This document shows positions 11,151-24,075 of a stretch of 64,000 nucleotides of DNA, one piece after another (the stretch's first letter is position 1; every line of letters begins with the position of its first letter). This DNA comes from Sphagnum compactum (taxonomy: Eukaryota > Bryophyta > Sphagnopsida > Sphagnales): positions 19,654,001 through 19,718,000 of the forward strand of contig OZ234494.1 in the NCBI GenBank assembly GCA_965153455.1, given 5' to 3'. The notes beneath the pieces are model-generated. The model was not told the DNA's origin, searched no databases, and was given only the letters and a program-made list of their open reading frames with translations. Both the position numbers and the translations under genes were made by a program.

Positions 11151-13053
11151 TGGCTGGTTGCGCAACCTGGGTACCAGAGGTTTTTTTTAATTTTTTAAAG
11201 AAATTTTTAATTTTTAATTTTAATTTCTTCATATATATATGTATACCATTCCAATTTTTTGATATGGGAAAAATTGGCCAAATTTTCTGATAATTACGGT
11301 AATTAGTTTTATAATAGTAAACGGAAACATTTTTGGCCCCTTTACCACTCATGCACTTTTCTTTTCTTTTTTTTCCCTCTAGTTTTTTAGATTTGAATTT
11401 GTTTTTGGGGGATTTTTCATTTGGGGTTGGCGGGTGGGGGAAAACGCGAAGGAGGATGGCCTTGTGCCAGTTGTTCAAAAAATTAAATTAAATTAAATGC
11501 TAAGGGATCAACAAGACCAAATAATTGAGGCGGGGTACAATGTAAGCCCAAATGCTCGCCTCCTTTTTCAAATGTCATTCCCAACTTTGCTCAAGATTGT
11601 TTCATAAAAGACTTGGTCAAAATTTTGTATGTGTAAATAGAGAAAGCAAAAAAATTTACAAATGGTAATATTGCCTCTTGAAAGGCCGCGAGCAAGACAC
11701 CTTACATTTCATCGTTACATCCTAAACGCTACTATGGTTGATTAATGAAATTTCCACCCGTGTCTTTACGCTGAGTAACGCCTTTTGATCGGGTATATAA
11801 CGAGAACTAGGTCCCACATTTGGGTCAAGTCTCCTCACCCAGGCTTCCCCCCATTCCGGACACAAAATCGTCAACCTGGAGGGGATTCCACCCTTAACCC
11901 TAAGCTTCTCAGGGTCACCTCCTCTCTCTCTCTCTACCTCAAAGGGCATATGAACATGATGAGGTCTAGGGTAATAGCCTGTAAAGTTGCTAATGATGTG
12001 GTAGATGTCTTTCCGGAGTACCAATACCTCAATGGCCATTGGTCAGACCCGACTTCTTACAACCAATGGCCGCCACTTGGCTGCGTCCTCCCAATGGCCA
12101 TTACTTAATAAGTTTCCCATTGGCAAAGTGCATTTATAATGTTGTTATATGTGTGTAAAGTTTATCATCTTGTTCATTTGTGGTAGGATTTTCAATCTTT
12201 TGTGTGTATAGTGCATTTTTGGTTGATATATAATCAAGGTAGTATTGATTGTCATTGACTTCTTTTTTTAATTTGCCAAATATATTTTGTTCTACAAATC
12301 ACCTTCATGCAATTTGTGACTTAATTTCACTACATCTTTGGGGGATGTCATGTTGTCAATAACTAAGCTGAAAACTAGATGCAAATATGATGCGGTCGGC
12401 TTAGAACCAGTTTTCTTTCTATTTTCATGAGAAATTTTATTTTTGTACAATAGCGTTATCTGTAAAGTCACCTGTAAGATTACGGGGCGAGAACGCCCAG
12501 TTTCAGCATAACAAGGCATCGAACGTGTAACTGGGAATGAAAATTTTACAAAACAAAATAAATGGGACCCAAACTAGTTTTTCCACCAATTTTGATGGTG
12601 GAATGAATTTCATCCTTTGTTTCCTTTTTCCTGAGCGCCTCCGCTGCTGCTACATATATTTTCACTGCTCCTACATGTAGGACAATTATAATTACTCTCG
12701 AACCTTGTGCAATGAGTTTCAGCATTTCGTTTTGAGATTTAATAAAAATTTCCTTACTTTGGGGATACCACTCAAAGAGGGGATAGGGGGGTGAAAGCAG
12801 GCCGAAGGACTCAGGAGAGGGTGAAGACAAGGTGACTTTAGAGATGACTCTAATGTCCAAGTTTTGGATTTATGAGTAAACATGTTGGAAAGTTTTTGAA
12901 GGAATAAGCACAAAGTCTTCGGTTGGGATTTTGTGACAACACACCCAAAACCCAAAACAAAAGGTTATTCACATGAAAGAAGTTATGAACCAAGTATTTA
13001 TTTAGCTAATTTTTATTGAAACATTTTTGGGTTTTTGTGACGCATACAAAACA
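11151..13053. other. Intergenic region, no gene recognised
   Basis: It contains a TA run near 11231-11243, a CT run at 11925-11936, and a cluster of CCAATGG/AATGGCCATT palindromic words near 12030-12110 that may be an element end. No ORF resembles a known protein. Confidence 0.5.
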
Positions 13054-13367
13054 AGGGGTGTGTCACACTGTGGCCTTGCCATTTACATTAAAAAGTATTT
13101 TAAGCAAAAAAACGAATTATGAAAACTCAAATATTTCACCATGCAAAAATATAATCTTCAAAAAAATCCTCTACAAGAAACCAAAATGCTTCCAGATAAT
13201 ATAACTCTATAACTAATCTCAAGTTTCAACACAAGTCAAAATATCATCTTTCAAAAATCCTTGTATAAAAACAGACCTATTACCTGGGGGCCAAAATCCC
13301 TTAAACTATTATACTCTATACTGAATCTAAACACATTATTCTTGCCTTGGTAGGCAAGGCCAACAAA
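13054..13367 (+). mobile_element. MITE-like repeat M1, copy 1
   Basis: A ~314-bp unit, present three times in this window. It starts AAGGGGTGTGTCACACTG and ends GGCAAGGCCAACAAA. The inner ends form an inverted repeat (TGGCCTTGCC with GGCAAGGCCA). Shared internal words include AATATTTCACCATGCAAAAA and ACTCTATAACTAATCTCAAG. There is no coding capacity. I could not fix a target duplication. Confidence 0.8.
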
Positions 13368-15353
13368 AGCTCATTCACAAGCCACGCACAAATCTTCACC
13401 AGTCAAATATCACATAACACACACAACTTTACACACAAGGCGATATTTTAAGAGTTAAACTCGACCTCTTTTGTTTCTCAAGATAGGAAGTGTTTTTAAC
13501 AAGGGGCCCACTTAACCTAGCTCATGATAATAAGAGCCTTAGGGCATGCAAGAGCACGTTGCTTATTATTTATGCAGGGACATAATTTCCATATAAGCTT
13601 TGGGTTTCTTATTTTGGTCGAACACACAACTTGTGTCCACTTGGTTTTCATTCCTTGGGTTTTAGACGGATTATTAAGGAATAATAATAACATGCACAAG
13701 CTCTTTCTATTTGTAAGAATGTAAGAGCAAACGCAACCCAGAGTGAAGTGAAGTGCACATTGGGGAGAGAGAGAGAGAGATATACCCAAAAAGAAGAAAA
13801 CACTAGTTCAACCATTTTCTTAATTGACCTATTTACACCATCAACTCCAACATTTGTGCATAAAATGCCATTCAAAACCAATCCCAAATTGCTCGGTTTG
13901 GTTGGCTTTGGAGAGGTGTTTTTTTTTTTTTTTTTTGGTTAGCTACATAGGGTAGTTGTGTCTAGGATCTTTTATACACCTCATGCATGGGGTGGTTAGT
14001 TGGGTGATGCATTTTGACTTGAGGGCGAAAAAGAAAAAGGAAAGAAAAAAAAGTCCATCCACCCCCCAATCCAAGGTTCCGAATCATCAAGTACTACAGA
14101 AATGACCAAAATTGTTTCTACGGGTACTCACAAAAATTCGCATGACGTCCAAAAAGTGTTAAATCCCGCCCCCAAGGTTTGATTTTCCCAAGCTACAAGA
14201 CTACAGTAACGGAAAACAAGCCCGCAATTGGGAGCCCTCTAGGAACTAGAATCTATTATAATGTGTAAGGTAAAGCCTCAGGGTGGATGCATTAAGGGGC
14301 CTAGGACGAGATAATAGCCAAATCTGGCCCCTCATTTTGGGAACGTCACCCACCCATCATGGGCGATACCCAACATCAAGCATGAGGCAAAATCCTTATC
14401 ATAAGCCTACGCGTATACAAATACCATGAGCACGAATGGCTAGAAATGGGAGGGATCTTATGCAAATATACTAAACAAATACCCCTATAAGTAGGGGTAA
14501 GACTCCTCCCACTCCTAAAGAGAGTAGATGTAAGATCCCTCTTCTTTTCTATTTGAGGAAGGAGATTCACAAACATAAGGTGCCTTCCAAAGACACTACG
14601 AAACTTCGTCTACGACTTACAACTTACGGTCTTGGATTAGTACTAGGTCTCTCTCTTTTCAAGGAAACCCTTCACACAATTTTCACATGGGGCTGAACTT
14701 GATCAAACTTAAGTAGTATTATTCTCGAGTGCTTCTGTACGAAGTAAAAAGGAATTGGCGAGTACTATGCGCGATATAGGGAACATTCAAACGCCCTACT
14801 CAAAAGTTGAAAATCCTCAAGGCAGTCAAATTGAGACGCTTGCTAGTACCTTTAATACCAGGTAATGTGCTTTGGTGCACAAGTAAAACATTCATTTGCT
14901 CGCACCACGGTCTGTATAGTATACAAGGGGACCCAACTCCACTCCCCCCCCTTCCCCTTCATTTATCACACTATGATAAGGCATATCTGTTGGGCCTTTG
15001 CTCCAATGGGTAAGTAGGTGACAAAGATTCAAAGGATCTGCTTTCAAATCATCCTATTTAGTCCCATAAGGATGAAAAAGATTTTGGGAACCCCCTTTTA
15101 AGAATACTTTTTCAAAGATTTTGGGACCCCTTTCCACAACCATCCTAGTTGGTTGGTCCCATTGGATGACAATGATTTGGGGACACCCCCCGCCCCTTCC
15201 CCATGCCCCCACTTTTTTTTCAATGAACTACCCGTAAGTTAAGGGCAAGGGCAACGGTGTTTTTTAGAGTCTTTTAAAAATTAGCGTACATATATTAAAA
15301 CATCTACTGTACTACTAATTAACTTCTTTTTTGCTTTAAATAAATGGTGCTGA
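13368..15353. other. Intergenic region with a TATA-like palindrome
   Basis: No gene recognised. At 14481-14498 the word ACCCCTA/TAGGGGT forms an exact 7-bp inverted repeat around a TATAAG box. That resembles the LTR promoter at 23409 and may mark a decayed LTR. Pyrimidine-rich C runs occur near 14940-14960 and 15187-15210. Confidence 0.4.
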
Positions 15354-15686
15354 TTTGTTGTTGGCGTTGCCTACCAAGGCCCTTAAGGATATTGTGTTTA
15401 GATTCATTATAGAGTATATCATTGCTTAAGGGATTTTGGCCCCTAGGTAATAAATAATAGGTCTATTTTCATATGAGGATTTTTGAAAGATGATATTTTG
15501 GCTTGTGTTGAAACTTGAGATTAGTTGTATAGAGTTATAATATGTTGAAGGATTTTGGTTTCTTTTAGAAGAATCTTTGAAGATTATATTTTTGCATGGT
15601 GAAATATTTGAGTTTCCATCATTCTTCTTTTGCCTCGAGACACTTTTCAATGTAAATGGCAAGGCCACAGTGTGACATACTCCTTG
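15354..15686 (-). mobile_element. MITE-like repeat M1, copy 2 (inverted)
   Basis: The reverse complement aligns along its whole length with 13054-13367 and 28032-28359. The terminal blocks read ATGGCAAGGCCACAGTGTG and GTTGCCTACCAAGGCC on the plus strand. It lies 2 kb from copy 1 in the opposite orientation. Confidence 0.8.
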
Positions 15687-18600
15687 TTCTCAAATGGGTT
15701 CACTTCCGTGTTGGACCAGATATTGAGAAATGACCTGGGTCTCGAGCTGGTTCCTGACCTGCAAAGGCAGGGCTTGTGCTGGTAATCGCTTACAGACCTT
15801 ACTTCCATAAAGACCCAATTTGTTTTGTTTAGTACACCGTTTTACAAACTTGATAACCTACCTATGCTCAAGGCATGTAAACATGTTTTTCATCAAGGTA
15901 GGTCATCTCTAAACCTTAAACTCTTTTTGTCTTCAACAATCGAGCTTCTTTGTCAAACGACATGTGCATAACTACACTTTGTAATGGGAAGAGCATTGTT
16001 TTTTTTATAACGGGAAGAACGTGTCCTTAGAGCCCATAAACAATCTCAATTTTAACGATGTTTAAAACATATTTGGAAGCCCAATGTGCACACATATTAC
16101 GTGGTTCTTCTTAAAGTTGGGTATCTTAAAAACCCAACCCTTTTGCATAATGAGTGTGTATTAGGAGGCTCTCAATCAAATATTCCAATAATTGACTTTT
16201 ATTAAATGCATAATAAGTAGAAGATAGTACCAAAATAATACCTGGGGAATTTGGTAATCAGGGGCATTTTTTAAAGATGCAAATTAATACCAAGCGGTAC
16301 CATTGTGTTCTCAAAATCCAATTATTTGACACTTTGTGTGACATAGAATTAATTTTTTCAAAGCCCCTGCATGACTAGATGTTTAAAAAAAATTGGGAAC
16401 TAGACAAGACTGGTTCTTTTCACTTCACAAATTCACTTCCCTCACTCCACTTGTAACATTGGCTGATCGATTCAATTCATTCATTTGCTAACTTTGCGGC
16501 ACCAATGGCTTAACGAATTACCCATAATATTTCTTCTACTTGATTTGAGAATGTTGGGTGATGCACAATGAACTATAAGAACTAAAGTTGTGACAATAGC
16601 CCAACCCACACCATTTTCCATGAGGATGTAACAACAAGCCTATGAATCCAATGCATTTATAGTTAAGAAATATTGATTTAAAATAATTGGGATTCGTTGA
16701 CGTCCAAATTAGATTTCATTTATGATTATTTGTTAAACATTAAACAAGTACAACAGGGGAAAGAGTTGGAGGGATGATGCATGAGAGTCTCACCATGGTT
16801 GGACAAGCATGTTTGCTTTGAAATGACTATTATCCTCTCCATCAGCTTTTTGTTTTTTGGTAAAAAATTGTCAAAAGGCAAGAAGAAAAAAGGCCTTGCA
16901 ATAGGCCTGCTTTAAAATCAAGGTCATAATTCAACATTTTTTGCCTAAACCTAATATAGCCAAATGTTAATATTGCCACCCTCTCAAACCTTACCTAACC
17001 ATTGTTAATATTTTTCCCATTGTTGTCGATTGTTCGTAAAGAGAGTTGCCATTGCTAGGAGCTCGTCACCATTGCCCTTTCCTGCTTACAAAACAAAACG
17101 ATTCGCCAATAATGAACAATCAAAGGTGACCTTAAATTTGTTGACATTTGTATGTGCATAGGCATTCTACATTGTTTAGCGACTTAGAAGTCAGAAAATT
17201 GGTAGGATTTGTAATTGCATAATCAAATTTGCATCATGTTTTATAAATTGCAATGTTTTTTTGGCAACTAAATTCATTTTGAGAGCTTATGTTTTAGTGT
17301 TGATGGCTAGGGCCGGATTTTAAAATAACATCACATCTTGAGTTTTGGAGATATGGTGTACAACATTTCACTTTGGACTAATGACAAAAGGATTTGCCTT
17401 GTGATCAAGTTTGATGGATAGAAACATTCACAAGCTCGTTCAGCAAAAGCATTCAAGCCAATATTGTTTAACTTCAATGGGTTTTTGGTTGTGCACAAGC
17501 ATATTAAAATTTACAACTTCAAGGTATGGAGCTTGCTACTTGACTCTAAACATTTCATTTTCAAATCTTAAGTTTTGAACCTTAATTGAATTTGTTCTAT
17601 TGGCCTTTGGGTGTTTTTTCAAGTTTTGATTCCCATATCTTTTTTAGTTTGTTGTTTTATCATTTGTTTACTTGAGAACCAAGAAATTTGAAGAATTAGG
17701 ATTCGAGAATTGAAAGGACTCAAGAGTCAAGAAAATACAAAAGCAACTCCAAATCCACCATCATTCAATTTGAGGAAGATTTTGCTAAAAGCTTCAATTT
17801 TATATTGTTTATTGATCTTCCTTTTTTTGGGTTTTAGTGCAATCTTTGTGCAATCCATTTTAGGGTTTCATTTTTGTTGGCAATTATTACATTCCTCTAG
17901 ACCTTTGTTTTCCTTGTATGAATTTTGTCCCTTTAATTTCTTTTCTATTACAACCTATAGCCCAGTTATAAGGATGTGCCCACTTCCACCATTTTGATGT
18001 GTCTTTTGTAGATAATATATAATATATTTTTGTTTTGAAAAAAATTTGAGTTTCCATTTACTTTGTTCGTTTGAAGTTTCTGAATTCTTGTTCGCTTCAA
18101 TTTCTAATTTGTTATCCTTTGCAAATTGGAATTTGACACTTTAAGTTTGGTATGCATGGGGGCATGGAGAAGGTTCAACTTATGCCTTTTTCCAAAAGTT
18201 GTAAATTGTTTTGGTTGTAATAGGTAGAGGATGCATATGTGAGATGATACAATTTATAGTGATGATGATTTATGAACATTGAGGATTTTAAAAGCCGAAA
18301 CAAAGGAAAAGCACCAAAAAAATTCCTTCTTTGACCTTTATTTTCTTTAATTATTATTTTATTTAAAATTCAAAGGTATGTACCATGGGCTTGCTTTCTA
18401 ACAAGGTTTTGGGTGCAAGTTAAAGTTTGAACTACAATGTGCAGCACCCTTTTGGGGGTTCAGGTTCAAATCCCCATTAGCTTCCAATAGGTTGATAAGA
18501 TGATAATGAAAAGATGCAATCATAAATCAAACAAGCAAAAATTTCAAGATTAGAATGTAAACATTCATGGTAAAAGAACTATAAATGGTGTGAATATATT

Positions 18601-20853
18601 TGAAGATTCAATTAAACTACTCCCTAATAATGACCAACAACCTCTTATTGTCATTTTTGTTAACACACCTCCAACACTTGTAGCTAGCAACATCAAGGTT
18701 AAAAAGAAACACAATTTTTTTCCATTCATTGAGTCCACCTACCATGGACAAAAAATTAATGAATGAATTTTTTTGAAGTTTCCAAAAAGATGCATGAAAA
18801 ATATGTTTGGAAGTTTCTAGAAATTTCCAAAAATATCCATGAAAAATATGTTCAAAAGTTTATAAAAAATGCGTAAACTAAAAGAAGATTTTAGAATAAG
18901 TTTTTTTAAAAAATAATTCATAGAAGGTTTTAGAAGATGAAACTCCTGCTAAAAAAATTTTGATAGAAACTTTTATGGTCAATGGAAGCTTCTAAAAGAT
19001 GTGGTTAGCAAAAGCTTTTAGAAGACATGGTTGACACAAGTTTTTATAAGGTTATTTAGTATAAACTTATAGGAGGCTTAGTTGTTGGAACTTTCCAAAA
19101 GGTTGATTATCTTTTAATAGTTTAAGGAAAGGTCAAGAGGGCATTGCCCTTCAATCTTGCCAATGCAAATTGTGACCTTTGTACTTCTAATTCATCTCAT
19201 GCCTAACTTGCATTATGTTTTGTTCAAACAATAAGTTGTTAAATTCCTATTCGAATTCCTTGTTTACTAAGTTTTTTAAGTTTTCCAAGTTATGTTTTTG
19301 TTTTGTCTTTGAAACCATTAACAAAAACAACAAGGTTTTTGGTAATGTAATGGATGAGATCAATGTTATTCACCTTGAAATCAAAAATGTCACTCCCAAT
19401 TTCATAACCACACTTTCAAAGAACAATTACACTACCTCAAGTCAAGAGACAACAAGGTTCACAAGATGAATAAGAACATGGTTAGTGTGTTGTCGAATTT
19501 GAACACAACTATGTGCCATTTGTGCATAAAAGATTAGGCATTGATGCCTCCACTAATTGCCTTACTTGATTATTTGAAGTGATCAAAAGATGATTTGCCA
19601 ATGCAAAACACACAATTTCTAAATGATGATGAGCAAGAAATGTTCCCAAGTTCAACAATGCATGAAATGATACAAATTACAAGATGCAACTTCAAAAAAA
19701 TTCAATACATAGTTGAAGTTCAATTTCAAATGGTTTCAATTGAAACATTTTAACAATTGTTTTCATTTTAGTTGTTGTTCAATTCGCATTTGTATTCCAA
19801 TTGTGATGCACTTTAGACACACAAGACACATTACAAGTTAACATGTGTTCACATTTGTAGAAAAATTATATTTTGCAACGTGATTTATGCAATTAAAAAA
19901 CTCTTATGCAATTAAAAAGGTTCTATGCAACTATTTTTTAGTTGCATACAACACTTTTAGTTGCATAAAACAAAGTTGCAAAAGATAGTTTTTATTTTAG
20001 TGTCATGAATTTGATGAAACAAACTTGCAAGGATTGAACATTCAAAAAATTTGCAATTATATGGTTTTAGGTGTTATTGAATTGAAAAATGTACTAATTG
20101 ACCCCATATATTTCCCTTCATTATAATGCAAGTTCAACATCATGTTCATTTGCTTCGTCACATCATATTCTTTCATCATTGATTCTCCTTCCCCCATCTT
20201 TAGCTTCTAGCACTGTTAAACCGTGAAATTTGGCAACCTAGTTACCATCAAGGAAAAAGGTTGTTGAATTAAAAAAAGAATAAGAAAAAAAATGAAAACA
20301 CATGAGAGTATTTTACTTGTTTATTGTTTGCACACCTTCCTATAGCAACTATTGTCCTGCAACAACTACTGTCATGCGACATTTATTGTCTTACACATAT
20401 CATCATTTATAAACCTTTGAGAACTACTGCCTATTGTTTACATCACCACCAGACCCTTTATAGTTACTACATATCATCTACAATGCATGTAGACCCGTTG
20501 TGGCTATTGCCTACCGTTTGCAACAACGTTACCCTCCCTTTAAACCTCAAATCTCATGTCTACCTCTTTATTGTTACCTTCAAGTGGTAACTATCATCCT
20601 GTGGTAGAATGCATTTTCTACTATAAAATTAGAAAAATAGTAGATAATATCCTAACTTTATAGGAAAAAAAAAGAACTAATACATAATAGTAATAAAATT
20701 CTATACAAAATTGACATGAATTACTCTCCTTTCCTTTATCACACTCTAAGTAGAACACACATTAAAAAAAAACATTAAAATGCATATAACCTTCAACCAT
20801 TCTCCATTAAATAAGGACAAATATAACTTTTTCCCATGTTCGGCAAACTTTAC
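15687..20853. other. Intergenic region, no gene recognised
   Basis: Short ORFs only, none recognisable; the longest (17710-17997) is hydrophobic and probably spurious. Around 18780-18865 the phrase CATGAAAAATATGTT repeats. Around 19880-19980 the phrase ATGCAA(T/C)TAAAA repeats and may be a subterminal transposon array (next entry). Confidence 0.5.
19880..20002 (-). mobile_element. Possible CACTA-type terminus with subterminal repeats
   Basis: On the minus strand the sequence starts CACTAAAATAAAAACTA (from 20002). It is followed by several TATGCAACTAAAA or TTATGCAAC words on both strands. CACTA (En/Spm) elements have CACTA termini and subterminal repeats, but no mate end or transposase was found. 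The call rests on the pattern alone. Confidence 0.3.
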
Positions 20854-22554
20854 CTTGGGTGGTACCAGTAGGAACCACCTTACCAAAATCATAAAAAAAA
20901 TTGAACCCAATTTAAGAAATAAAATTTCATTTATTTGTACATTGATTTATTTGATAGGACTAAGTGGGCTATGTGTTCCCCACCTATGCACACATTCATG
21001 AAAAAAAATGAACACCCAAAAACGTATAATATGCATTAACATTTTGATTATTGAACCATTCCTAATGCATTCTTGACCTAATTCTTGATTTTTTTCTTCT
21101 AAGTTTCCTTACACTTACACATTAGATATTTTTTCTTATTTATTTAATACATGCACAAGGAAATGATCCAAACTAATCATTAAAACAACACAAGGTGAAA
21201 ATAGTTATCACTTGTGTTCTTGACATCAATGGCCCTTTGTGATGCACCCCCCCAACTCCTTGATAGACTCAACTGCAAGTCCAAAGGCGAAAACAGTGGA
21301 AGGATAAGGAGTTGCGGTACACTCATTGGCTCGTAGCACTTCAGGGGTAGAAGGGCATGTTGGAGCTCCAGGATGGGGACTAGACGAGTGACAAGTGAAT
21401 CAATTATTCACACGAACTTGCACAAATCAAACAACAAGTTGGTTAATGCATAGTTGAAGCACTTTTGGTGCACAGAGAAGCCACGAGCAAACACGGACTC
21501 ATAAGATTCACCACGGCCCGGACTTGGGGGAAGCCACCACCTTCCCCCTTATATTATTCTATGTGTTTGGCTACGGGGCTTGCATCCAAATGTCATTTTG
21601 TCCCGAGACTTTCAAGTTGGGAGTCCCGAAATTCTCGAAATTGGGACTCCCACAACTTTGGAGGCCCATAACTTCTTGTGAAAACCTCTAATTAAGGTGA
21701 GGTTTAAAACAAAGTTTTAATCCTTGTCGAGAGATTTCCAACGATATGTGACACGCCACCTGCACGCAAGTAAATTAGGACGATTCCCAACTTTTAGTGA
21801 TCGGGAATCAAATTGGTAGTTTAACTCCCAACCCTTTTTTTGGCCATAATTTATGTTTTAAGTACCCAAATGGGTAGGCAAGCCCATTTTAAATATTTAA
21901 GTTTCAAGATCTTTTCAATGGTATAAGAAACTTTTCAATCCAATGAGTTTTAACCCTTGTAATCGCCTTCTGAAGATTTGGGAGTCCATTGAGACTCCAA
22001 CTCCCAAAGTGGGAGCTCACTTGGGAGTGTATGGGTTCATTCCTTCACATTCTCGTACACTCCCAGAGCATGAAATGTGACTCTCAGGCTTCACTCTTGG
22101 CCCGCACTTCGACAAGCCCTTGCCTTGGTCACGAGCCCAAGGCTAAGGTTGCGACATTGTGGGGCTTCACAATTTCTATTTCAAACATTCATAACTAAAT
22201 CAAAATTGATTCAATCAATTATTTATAATATAAAAAAATAGTAGGTTGGCATTTGAAATATTTTCAAAACTTAACATCCAAGAAAAATTCCCAAAAAATA
22301 AATTCCTTTTGTGTTCTTGATCAAAAAAATCCTTCATGTGACATTCCTAAAACTTTTTCCTTATGCATTCATTTTCTACATCAATACAATTTTTTTTGTA
22401 AATTTAATTAAAGTTTTGAATTCTACATGACTTGGGTAACTTTTGATAAATAATTTGGATTGAAAAACTTTTTTTATGCGAATCTTATGTTGTCTTAAAG
22501 TTGGATGGGTCACAAAAATTTGGGGTGTGATGTTTCTAGTGGTACCACCCAAAG
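20854..22554 (-). mobile_element. TIR element T1, copy B, split by a solo LTR
   Basis: The ends form an inverted repeat: CTTGGGTGGTACCAGTAG (20854-20871) against CTAGTGGTACCACCCAAAG (22536-22554). Without the LTR at 21240-22156 the element is ~780 bp. That matches the uninterrupted copy A at 43267-44034, to which its reverse complement aligns on both sides of the insertion. No transposase is encoded, so it is non-autonomous. The superfamily is unresolved. Confidence 0.85.
21240..22156 (-). mobile_element. Solo LTR (family L1), inverted copy
   Basis: The reverse complement begins TGTCGCAACC and ends GTGCATCA, and aligns with the solo LTR at 1621-2533. Length is 917 bp. Flanks CTTTG (21235-21239) and TTGTG (22157-22161) are an imperfect duplication, consistent with an older insertion. 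The host sequence is TIR element T1, and the empty site is visible in copy A near 43675. Confidence 0.9.
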
Positions 22555-22592
22555 ATAACCTTACATTGTTTTTCTCCTTTCTCACACAAGAA

Positions 22593-23668
22593 TGTCACAC
22601 ACAATCATTTTCTTAAAGTTAATGATTTAATGTTCTAATTTTTTAATGAAATCTTTCATTATTCTTAAAAAATAAATAAGGAACTTAAGAAGGATGTTCA
22701 TCACACAAAGGTTGAGTCCTTATCTTCTTAGATTTTCTTATCTTCATAATCTCCTTATCCTAATCCCTTTCACACATCCTAATTATAAGAAATCCATCCA
22801 TCCTTTATCCATTTGGACTAATTAACTTAAATGGCTTCACCCCCTAGTAAATAAAAGATGATAAGTAAGATATTTACCACTAATAACTAAATAGTTATTA
22901 GGATGCCCTTCTAAGTGAATTAGACTATGATATTATTTCTAATAATTAATATTATTTTATTATAATTCCTCCTAAAATTAATTTCTCATTATTGTGTGCC
23001 ATGAAAGTATTCATTGTATTAACGGTACTACTATCATTTTCATTTTAATTTTTCCTTAAGATTGTTTTGCCATTTAATGATAACTACTTATCACGGACAC
23101 CACCATCACTTGTCGCTTGCACCAACACAGTCGCCTACATCATCGTTTGCACCAACATAGATGCATGCATCATTGCTTGCACCAACATAGTCACTTGCAT
23201 CATCACCTACATCATCCCTTGCACCAACATAATCGCCTACATCATCACTTGCATTAACATAGTTACCTACATCATTGCTTACATCATTATTAATTATAAG
23301 TCAACTCCTAATTCATTATTAGTAGGGAAGTTTCTTAAAAAGCTTCCTTGGTCGATGCACACATGGAAACCTCTATGGAAGCTTCTTTGAGCTAGGTCCC
23401 CAATAGGGTATAAATAGGGGTAGGACCTTTCATTACCTTCAGTTTGTTCAATGTTAATTTGGGTACATTTTCTTGTCATAACATTTGTCTTCTTACGTTA
23501 TTAGAATAAAGTTTTAATTTAATCATCTTTTAACATATATCGTGTTCTTGCTTTGCGTCTTTATGTTTTTAGTCTTGGATTAAACTTAAGCTTGCATTTC
23601 TTGTGATTTATTTTCCTTGTTGTGTCCTTGGTTTAGTTCATGTTCTTGTAGTTTTCTTGCTTGTGACA
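22593..23668 (+). mobile_element. Putative LTR (second family) with TATA box and polyadenylation signal
   Basis: The 1076-bp unit begins TGTCACA and ends TGTGACA, perfect complementary termini of TG...CA type. It holds a clear TATAAATA at 23409-23416 and AATAAA at 23505-23510, in the order expected of U3-R-U5. A minisatellite occupies 23119-23280. The flanking 5-mers do not match, so the boundaries are provisional. No second copy lies in the window. Confidence 0.45.
23119..23280 (+). repeat. 30-bp minisatellite
   Basis: Five units start GCACCAACATAG or a variant (GCATTAACATAG in the last) and contain CTACATCATC or similar. Unit lengths are 30, 30, 42, 30 and 30 bp, so the frame stays open and spells a decapeptide repeat. 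That open frame is a by-product of the period, not evidence of a gene. Confidence 0.85.
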
Positions 23669-23697
23669 CTACCATCCAGTGGTGTTACAACCGTCTC

Positions 23698-24075
23698 CTA
23701 ACATCCATAGTGTTTAACCAACATAAGATCTTTTTTACCATTAACAAACACATTCTCCACCTTTAGTTCTATCATAAATTCATCAATGTTAGAATGTTTT
23801 CCATTCCAAATCATTTTATGTAGCACATAATAACAAATGTTTGCATCAAGAAAGAAATACATCTCCAAGATTGACTTAATGAGCAATTCTCAAAAGGTTT
23901 ACTTCAAAATCCCAAAACTTTTACACAATTAAGTTACTTGTTAAACAATGCTTCAAGAATAGAATGTGGAGCTCCAATTTATTTGTGGGGCACCACCAAC
24001 CGTGGATATAAAGGATAACCTTTACCCTTAGTTATGTATGGTTCGATGCCATTATACAAAGTTTTCTTCTTGAAC
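23698..24075 (-). pseudogene. PIF/Harbinger transposase fragment
   Basis: On the minus strand, broken frames read GIEPYITKGKGYPLYPRL (about 24000-24055), CKSFGILK (about 23905-23930) and then CYYVLHKMIWNGKHSNID. The same order of motifs occurs in the larger relic at 37270-38300 (KPYILGDKWYPLLPW, KNAFGILK, MLLDGKDFDID). The Asp of the usual GD.GYPL block is Lys here. This is the C-terminal half of a DDE transposase, dead from several stops and shifts. Confidence 0.7.

Noticed and set aside
13054-15686. Inverted M1 copies 2 kb apart as the ends of one large element
   Set aside because: A third, isolated copy at 28032 shows that M1 is a free-standing repeat; no duplication flanks the pair.
17710-17997. 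95-codon hydrophobic frame that could be read as a membrane protein
   Set aside because: T-rich DNA yields Phe/Leu/Ile-rich frames by chance; no family match and no gene context.
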